DNA from: Flavobacteriales bacterium
Lineage (GTDB): Bacteria; Bacteroidota; Bacteroidia; CAIKAF01
Direction: 5' to 3'
Assembly (NCBI GenBank): GCA_018401695.1
Contig: JAGYKD010000002.1
Span: forward strand, 124,001 to 188,000
Length of the DNA stretch: 64,000 nucleotides
Part shown: one piece after another, positions 59,040 to 64,000 of the stretch
How the letters are laid out: every line of letters starts with the position of its first letter
Position numbering within the stretch: position 1 is the stretch's first letter
Made by a program: the position numbers and the translations under genes
Notes under the pieces: generated by a model
What the model was told of the DNA's origin: nothing
Database searches by the model: none
What the model saw: only the letters and a program-made list of their open reading frames with translations

Positions 59040-60202
59040 TCGGTATAGCTAAATGTGCCAAAATCGGTTTCCAATACCACTTCTGCTTTTTCGGAGGCTT
59101 GCACATAGCCACTAATGGTGGCGTCTAATCCAAAAGGGCGACAAGCGGCAACAAACTCTTCGGCCACTGAGGGCGGCATAAAAAGCTCCAAGCGGCTGCC
59201 CATATTAAAAACGGTATACATTTCTTGCCAATCGGTTCCGGATTGCCTTTGAATGGCTCTAAACAACGGTGGGATTGGGAGCATTTGGTTTTTAACCACC
59301 TTGTGTCCCTTCAAAAATTTTAGAACTTTGGTATGTGCTCCACCCGTGAGGTGAATAATGCCATGAATTTGCGGCCTGAAAATGGGCAGCAATTCTTTAA
59401 GAATGGGCAAATAGGTACGGGTGGGCGATAAAGCTAAGCGGCCATAGTCGATTCCGGTAGAAGGTTCGGTATCGGTTAGGCTTAATTTGCCCGAATACAA
59501 ATACTGGGAAGAAATGAGCGGGTCAAAGGTTTCCGGATATTCGCGCAGGTAACTTTTATTAAATAAATCGTGTCGTGCAGAAGTTAAGCCATTGCAGCCA
59601 ATGCCGCTATTGTATTGGTTTTCGTACTTGGTTTGGCCGTAGCTTGCCAAGGAAACCACCGCATCGCCGGCCTGAGGGTTAATCTCAATCACTTGGTTTC
59701 TTTGCATACGCCCCATTACTGTAAATCCTACGTCAAGGGTGCGCACCAAATCGCCCACGTCTGCTGTTTCTCCTCCGGCATGTTGAATGTTTAATCCAAG
59801 GGCATTCCATTCCTTAATCAGTTCCGCGGTTCCTTGGATAAGCGCTTCTAAAACGCTGCCTGGAATTAGGGTTTTGTTTCGGGCAATGGTAGAAGAGACA
59901 ATAAAACCCTCTGTCATGCCGGCACAGGCCATATCGTCCAGGTTCATTACTAAAGCATCTTGGGCAATGTGTTTCCAAACGGAAAGGTCACCGGTGATTT
60001 TCCAGTACAAATAGGCCAAAATGGGCTTGGTACCTGCGGTATCTGCATGCATAATGAGGGCATGATCGGGAGAACCGCAGAGCACATCAGGAAGGATTTT
60101 ACAAAAAGCTTGGGGGTACAAGCCTTTGTCAAAATCTCGAATAGCTTGGTGTACCTCTTGTTTGTCGGAGGAGACACCTCGTGCAGCATAGCGATTGCTC
60201 AT
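59036..60202 (-). CDS. purM: AIR synthase-related protein (PurM type)
   Basis: 388 residues. PurM makes aminoimidazole ribonucleotide from FGAM. Segments such as HADTAGTKPILAYLYWKITG, NLDDMACAGMTEGFIVSSTI and GGETADVGDLVRTLDVGFTV match the PurM fold (ATP-binding, magnesium and substrate parts). Length is near the family norm of about 350, with extra residues near 55-75. Overlaps prfA by ATGA. Confidence 0.82.
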   Translation of the reverse strand: MSNRYAARGVSSDKQEVHQAIRDFDKGLYPQAFCKILPDVLCGSPDHALIMHADTAGTKPILAYLYWKITGDLSVWKHIAQDALVMNLDDMACAGMTEGFIVSSTIARNKTLIPGSVLEALIQGTAELIKEWNALGLNIQHAGGETADVGDLVRTLDVGFTVMGRMQRNQVIEINPQAGDAVVSLASYGQTKYENQYNSGIGCNGLTSARHDLFNKSYLREYPETFDPLISSQYLYSGKLSLTDTEPSTGIDYGRLALSPTRTYLPILKELLPIFRPQIHGIIHLTGGAHTKVLKFLKGHKVVKNQMLPIPPLFRAIQRQSGTDWQEMYTVFNMGSRLELFMPPSVAEEFVAACRPFGLDATISGYVQASEKAEVVLETDFGTFSYTE

Positions 60203-60234
60203 AATGCAAAGGTCAACATTTTTTGGAAGATAAA

Positions 60235-60525
60235 GCGCCCCGGCCTGAACGGACAGCTGCCCGAAGTAGGCCTTTAGTCCGCCTTTGGAGACCGTTGAGG
60301 GGAGGCGTTTTCAAGGCAGATTAAGGCACGGACAAATGGAAAGTCCGCAGTTTAATGACTGTAAATGAGGAACTTTAGATTTGGCCGTAACGCAAAGATG
60401 CCGCCAGAATAGCTTTCCCTCAACGGGCTCCTTTGGCGAGGAGGTGGAGCCTTAAGCGAACCCCCGCAGCCTTAGGCGGACTTAAGGCCTGCAAGGGCAC
60501 TGGAAGTGGAGGACGGAACAGGCGC
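60235..60525 (+). repeat. Structured hairpin element, subfamily 2, interrupted (copy F)
   Basis: The ends GCGCC (60235) and GGCGC (60521) pair. GGCCTT-t-AGTCCGCCT (60270-60284) pairs with AGGCGGACT-t-AAGGCC (60474-60488). A MITE-like element (60289-60429) sits inside this stem, flanked by CCTTTGG on both sides. Without it and one CCTTTGG, the stem continues to GGC/GCC, and the loop begins GAGGAGGTGGAGCC and ends CCCCGCA, as in C and D2. The 3' end abuts the terminator of the next gene. No ORF in 60203-60580. Confidence 0.7.
60289..60429 (-). repeat. MITE-like element (copy M4) inside hairpin element F
   Basis: Ends AGACCGTTGAGGG and CCCTCAACGGGCT match 12 of 13 as inverted repeats. Minus-strand segments GCTATTCTGGCGGCATC, TTACGGCCAAATCTAAAG (as in M3) and GGACTTTCCATTTGTCCGTG (as in M1) are family signatures. 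The CCTTTGG flanks at 60282-60288 and 60430-60436 look like a 7-bp target duplication. Shortest copy (141 bases). Confidence 0.78.
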
Positions 60526-60527
60526 CC

Positions 60528-60560
60528 AAAAAAAAAGGTCATCTCGAAAGATGACCTTTT
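60528..60560 (-). terminator. Intrinsic terminator of the PorE-like gene
   Basis: On the minus strand, GGTCATCTTTCGAGATGACC (8-bp stem), then nine T. Hairpin element F ends three bases beyond. Confidence 0.9.
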
Positions 60561-60580
60561 ATGCTTAGGTGTTTTTTGAA

Positions 60581-62677
60581 TTACTCGCCTTCGGGTTTGG
60601 GTGTGCCTTCTTCGTTTTCGTTTTTGGGCGTGCCGCTTTTGAAGTCCTCAGAGAGAATTTTGAGGGTTACGCGACGGTTGATTCGGTGGGCGTCTTCGAA
60701 AACCTCCTCGCCTTCGCTGCTGCGTAGTGCGTTGATGTACTCCTCGGCCATTACGGTATCTTGTTTGAAGATATAGCCGGTTTTGAGGCCTTTCATGTCT
60801 TTGAGTAGTTTCCGCGGCTCGGTTTCGCCGTAGCCATTGGGAACCAATCGATTGGGGTCGATTCCTGCGTCTACCAGGAGACGTACGATTTCGTTGGCAC
60901 GACGCTCAGAAAGTTTGCGGTTGTATTCGTCGTTACCTCTGGCATCGGTGTGTGCTCCAATCTCAACCTTTAGGCTTGGGTTGTCCTCTAGAATCAAGAG
61001 TAGGTTTTTGACGGTATCTACGTATTCAGGCTCAACAATTTCCTTGTCAAAAACGAACTGGATTTCGAATTCAAGGTTAACCTTAGTGGTTTTCAAAGCA
61101 AAATCTGCCACGATATTGGTGTCTTTGCAGGTTTTGAGTGGGTCAAGCCCCATAGAAGAGGCACGGTTTACATCGTTGTAATAGTTTTCTCTGGTGGCTT
61201 GCATGTCGTAAGTAACACCAAAAGGGATGTCCATTTTGTAGAAGCCCATTTTATCGGTGGTTATGGTCTTTTTTTCACCCTCGGGGTTGGTAAGTTCTAC
61301 GGTGGCATTTTCCAATGGTTCTCTAGTGTCTACGTCTACAACGGTTCCGCTAAGGGTAATGGTTGCGGTAGGGATAGAGAAGGCCCAAATGTCGTCGAGA
61401 CCTCGGCTTCCTTCGCGGTTAGAAGATAAATATCCTTTTTCTTGACCGCGTTCAAACATGATTCCGAAATCGTCTTTGGGGGAGTTGATGGGGTACATCA
61501 TGTTTTCTACTTTGCCCCAGGTTTTGTCTCCGGTGAGTTCGGCTTTGTAGATATCAAGTCCACCCATGCCTTCGGGGCGGCTTGAGGAGAAATAAAGGGT
61601 TCCGTCAAGTTTTAGGTGAGGGTAAACCTCATTGTCGGTGGTGTTGATTTCGTCTCCCAAATTTTTGGGTTCTACAAAGGTTTTGGCGCGGCGTTGGTAT
61701 TCGGCCACCCAAAGGTCCATACCGCCTTTAGTTCCGGTCATGTTGGAAGAAAATACCATGTATTTTCCATCTCCTGAGATGGTTGGGTGTGCGGTTACAA
61801 AGCTATCGGGAGCGATTTCAATGTTTTCGGGTTCTGCCCATTTGGTGCCCATTCGGCGTGTTTTAAGGATGCGGCAACCGGAGCCATTCTTTTTGTCTTG
61901 AAAACAACGGGTAAAGTACATGTAGCTGTAGCGGTTATCCATGGCACCGGCGCCTTCGGAGTGTTCAGAAGAAAGACCTTCCAATCGCTTGGGTTCTTTC
62001 CATGCATTGGAGCGTCGTTCGGCTTCAACCAGGTACAAATCTTCGGGAACACCACCATGGGTTCCCCATTCCTTGCCTGCGCCTTTGCCTTTGAATTTCC
62101 GGTTGGAAGTAAAAATGATTTCGTCTTGACGGCGTGAAGAAATAAATGGAGAGAACTCCATATCTCTTGTATTCCAGGCTTTAACGTTTTCTACTTGATA
62201 GCAAGTAGGGTTATTTTTCCATTGGATAGCCAGTTCGCAGGATTTAACGCCCAATTCGCCACGCGGGTCGTTGGGTTCCATTTCCTTGTATTTTTTGAAC
62301 TCGCTCATAGCCTCTTCGTATTCACCTTCGGCTTTGAGTAAGCTGGCGTATGCGTAGATGGCACCGGCGTTTTTAGGGTCATAGCGCAGCACTTTTTTTA
62401 GCTGGCTTGTGGCTCTCCTGTATTCGTTCATTTTAAGGTAGCACTTGGCTACCATAAACGATACGCAAGCCTTCATGGACTTGTCTTTGCCCACTTTTCC
62501 GGAGGCTTTTTGGTAGAGCTTGATTGCTTCAGGGAAATTGTTGCTTATGTAAGCAAAGTCAGCTTTAGCAGTGCCTTTGTGCCCACATTGAGCCGTCACC
62601 GGCTGGGCTGCCATAAGCGCTAAACCGACCATTAGGCCGGCAGTTCGGGTCAGTGCGTTGGTCTTTGTTCTCGCCAT
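60581..62677 (-). CDS. PorE-like T9SS protein: TPR, PD40 propeller, CRD and OmpA domains
   Basis: 698 residues. A signal peptide (ending VTAQ) precedes TPR-like helices (about 35-145, ISNNFPEAIKLYQKASGKVG), a PD40/WD40-like propeller (about 165-435, MEFSPFISSRRQDEIIFTSN, GTLYFSSSRPEGMGGLDIYK), a CarboxypepD_reg-like domain (about 445-520, SGTVVDVDTREPLENATVEL), and an OmpA domain (about 545-680, KVEIGAHTDARGNDEYNRKL). This is the layout of PorE, which anchors the secretion machine to peptidoglycan. A Glu-rich tail ends the protein. Confidence 0.85.
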   Translation of the reverse strand: MARTKTNALTRTAGLMVGLALMAAQPVTAQCGHKGTAKADFAYISNNFPEAIKLYQKASGKVGKDKSMKACVSFMVAKCYLKMNEYRRATSQLKKVLRYDPKNAGAIYAYASLLKAEGEYEEAMSEFKKYKEMEPNDPRGELGVKSCELAIQWKNNPTCYQVENVKAWNTRDMEFSPFISSRRQDEIIFTSNRKFKGKGAGKEWGTHGGVPEDLYLVEAERRSNAWKEPKRLEGLSSEHSEGAGAMDNRYSYMYFTRCFQDKKNGSGCRILKTRRMGTKWAEPENIEIAPDSFVTAHPTISGDGKYMVFSSNMTGTKGGMDLWVAEYQRRAKTFVEPKNLGDEINTTDNEVYPHLKLDGTLYFSSSRPEGMGGLDIYKAELTGDKTWGKVENMMYPINSPKDDFGIMFERGQEKGYLSSNREGSRGLDDIWAFSIPTATITLSGTVVDVDTREPLENATVELTNPEGEKKTITTDKMGFYKMDIPFGVTYDMQATRENYYNDVNRASSMGLDPLKTCKDTNIVADFALKTTKVNLEFEIQFVFDKEIVEPEYVDTVKNLLLILEDNPSLKVEIGAHTDARGNDEYNRKLSERRANEIVRLLVDAGIDPNRLVPNGYGETEPRKLLKDMKGLKTGYIFKQDTVMAEEYINALRSSEGEEVFEDAHRINRRVTLKILSEDFKSGTPKNENEEGTPKPEGE

Positions 62678-62731
62678 GTTTATCCAATTGGATTACTTTG
62701 TCCTTTAACGTCCAAATATGCAGCATATTTT

Positions 62732-63391
62732 TTAAAATCCCAATTTCGGAGACAGGATAAAGACAAGATTTAAGCTTGCAAAGAAGAAAACTTGTAAAAA
62801 GAACACGGCCAATGCAATGGGATTTGCCCTGGGAGGACTGATTTTTTGAAAGCCCCAATGAAATACAAAGGCAAGCCCAAACCAACAAACATAATTGAAC
62901 ATGGGAATAGTTCCTCCGGCCCAATGCCAATAATCAAAGCGTATGGCCACTTGTTCCAAAAGCACATCGTAGGCCGTCATGGTGCCGGCAGCAAGCAAGG
63001 GCCTCCATTTGGGTTCAATGGTCCGCCATAAAACCTGAGTCATCCAAACCATAAGTACCCAATTGACCCCAATCATAATTGGGATTCCTTGGATTTTCCA
63101 ACCAAGTGCCTCTCCATAATCGTAATTTCCAAAAAGAAGCCCGGTGTGGACCCCAAGCCATTCGGCAAAGAAGCCTCCTGTAAAAGGTATAAGGACAGCT
63201 ATCCAACGGGCTTTAGACCAAGGATACTCCCAGCCAATAAGCAAACCAAAAGCCAATAAAAGGTTTGCCACGGTGAGCGAGGCGGTTAGTGTTCGGGTGG
63301 GAGGGTATATGAGGCCTACCAAACCTACCAAATAAATAATGGTCAAAAAAAAGATGATTTTTTTTGCCCCAATTTTTTTTAGGCCCTTCAT
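62732..63391 (-). CDS. Carotenoid biosynthesis protein, DUF422 (CruF-like)
   Basis: 219 residues, about seven helices. GGFFAEWLGVHTGLLFGNYD and YGEALGWKIQGIPIMIGVNW are the DUF422 signature of membrane enzymes that modify carotenoid ends (CruF hydratases and relatives). It overlaps the upstream crtI-like gene by four bases, so it likely works on the same pathway. Confidence 0.85.
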   Translation of the reverse strand: MKGLKKIGAKKIIFFLTIIYLVGLVGLIYPPTRTLTASLTVANLLLAFGLLIGWEYPWSKARWIAVLIPFTGGFFAEWLGVHTGLLFGNYDYGEALGWKIQGIPIMIGVNWVLMVWMTQVLWRTIEPKWRPLLAAGTMTAYDVLLEQVAIRFDYWHWAGGTIPMFNYVCWFGLAFVFHWGFQKISPPRANPIALAVFFLQVFFFASLNLVFILSPKLGF

Positions 63392-64000
63392 GCGTCCGGG
63401 ATTTCATTGGCTGCGATGGCAGCAGAATTTAAACATAAGGGAATTCCTCCGCCGGGGTGCACACTCCCTCCCGTAAAATACAGGTTTTTGAATCGACGCG
63501 AAAAATTGGGGTGGCGGTTAAAGGCAGCCATGCGTTGGTTACTCGCACTGCCATACAAAGCTCCATCGGGCGAACCGGTTCGATTGGCAATCCCTTTGGG
63601 GTTTAGAATCCATTCGGCTCGAATCTTGGATTCAATCGGTCGATTCAATATCCGTTCTAATTTTTGCAAGATGCTTTTTCTTGCCTGGTTTTGTGCTTCC
63701 CGGCTTAGCGGTTTGTCGCCCGGAAGGTTGATCATGGTGAACCAATTTTCATGGCCCTTGGGGGCATCTCCTTCCACCTTTTTGCTAGAGATGTATATGT
63801 AAATGGTGGGATCGTCCGGTGCGCCGGATTGGGTTTCCAATTGTTCAAACTCTTTTTGGTAATCGTCCGAAAAGAAAATATTGTGGAGTTCCAGCTCCGG
63901 GAATGCTCCCTCTACTCCCCAATTAAAAACCAGAGCCGAGGTGCTTCGGTCGGCCTCTTTTATGCGTTTTGGGAGGGTTTCCTTAGGAGAGAGTAGGGGG
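63388..64000 (-). CDS. crtI: Phytoene desaturase family protein, C-terminal part
   Basis: The frame is open from the window edge at 64000 and gives about 203 residues. ADRSTSALVFNWGVEG, then LHNIFFSDDYQKEFE, YIYISSK and the C-terminal YFTGGSVHPGGGIPLCLNSA are the CrtI pattern (FAD-binding end of the fold). It dehydrogenates phytoene or a later carotene. The start lies outside the window; a TTG at 63840 is not the start. Overlaps the DUF422 gene by ATGA. Confidence 0.9.
   Translation of the reverse strand, partial: PLLSPKETLPKRIKEADRSTSALVFNWGVEGAFPELELHNIFFSDDYQKEFEQLETQSGAPDDPTIYIYISSKKVEGDAPKGHENWFTMINLPGDKPLSREAQNQARKSILQKLERILNRPIESKIRAEWILNPKGIANRTGSPDGALYGSASNQRMAAFNRHPNFSRRFKNLYFTGGSVHPGGGIPLCLNSAAIAANEIPDA

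Overview
The window looks like a chromosome segment of a Bacteroidota bacterium, probably in or near Flavobacteriia. The family cannot be fixed from this sequence alone. Evidence: type IX secretion and gliding parts (GldN, a PorE-like OmpA protein, two proteins with C-terminal sorting domains), Bacteroidota-type families (DUF4294, DUF3467, DUF1573, BshA for bacillithiol), and promoters of the form TTG or TTTG, 19 bases, then TAnnTTTG. Genes are dense, and many neighbours overlap by four bases (ATGA).

Layout. 1-2859 (minus): an HhH protein, a PorV-like barrel, purE and purK. 2919-5931 (plus): two ECF sigma/membrane-protein modules ending in a Spy-like periplasmic protein. 6301-11655: gldN, a deacetylase-fold enzyme, DUF3467, a methyltransferase, a PAP2 phosphatase, obgE and a CarboxypepD_reg-like protein. 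11966-13519: lipoprotein, SCO and cytochrome c. 13522-18659 (minus): OmpA, rsgA, a membrane protein and valS. 18850-22335: two DUF1573 paralogues, a fasciclin lipoprotein, a small lipoprotein and DUF4294. 22332-28023: bshA, an MntR-type repressor and a four-gene metal ABC operon in which one permease is fused to a DtxR-type repressor domain, as in chlamydial YtgCR. 28321-31863: a T9SS cargo protein and a TonB receptor. 32144-43831: a MATE exporter, dnaX, ferritin, rnz, pyrB/pyrR and rpsA. 44081-47610: CFA synthase, a desaturase and three tRNA genes. 48620-55313: a glycine-rich secreted protein and a TolC/HlyD/ABC exporter. 55678-64000: a CAP protein, pyrF, prfA, purM-like, the PorE-like protein and the start of a carotenoid locus.

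The most unusual content is between the genes. Eight GC-rich intergenic islands fold into long hairpins whose stems differ in sequence but keep their pairing, while short loop and flank motifs stay constant. This looks like a dispersed, structured RNA or hairpin element in two related subfamilies. Six of the eight lie just beyond the 3' end of a gene, in antisense orientation, with their own 3' end facing that gene. A second family of four 140-200 bp MITE-like elements has terminal inverted repeats. One copy has jumped into one of the hairpin elements, leaving a 7-bp duplication, and removing it on paper restores the hairpin. Downstream of tRNA-Arg there is a tandem array of 164-bp palindromic units, each bounded by a copy of the tRNA 3' end. 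The rpsA leader can form a hairpin whose loop pairs with upstream sequence, a possible pseudoknot regulator.

All functional calls come from reading motifs by eye; no database search was run.
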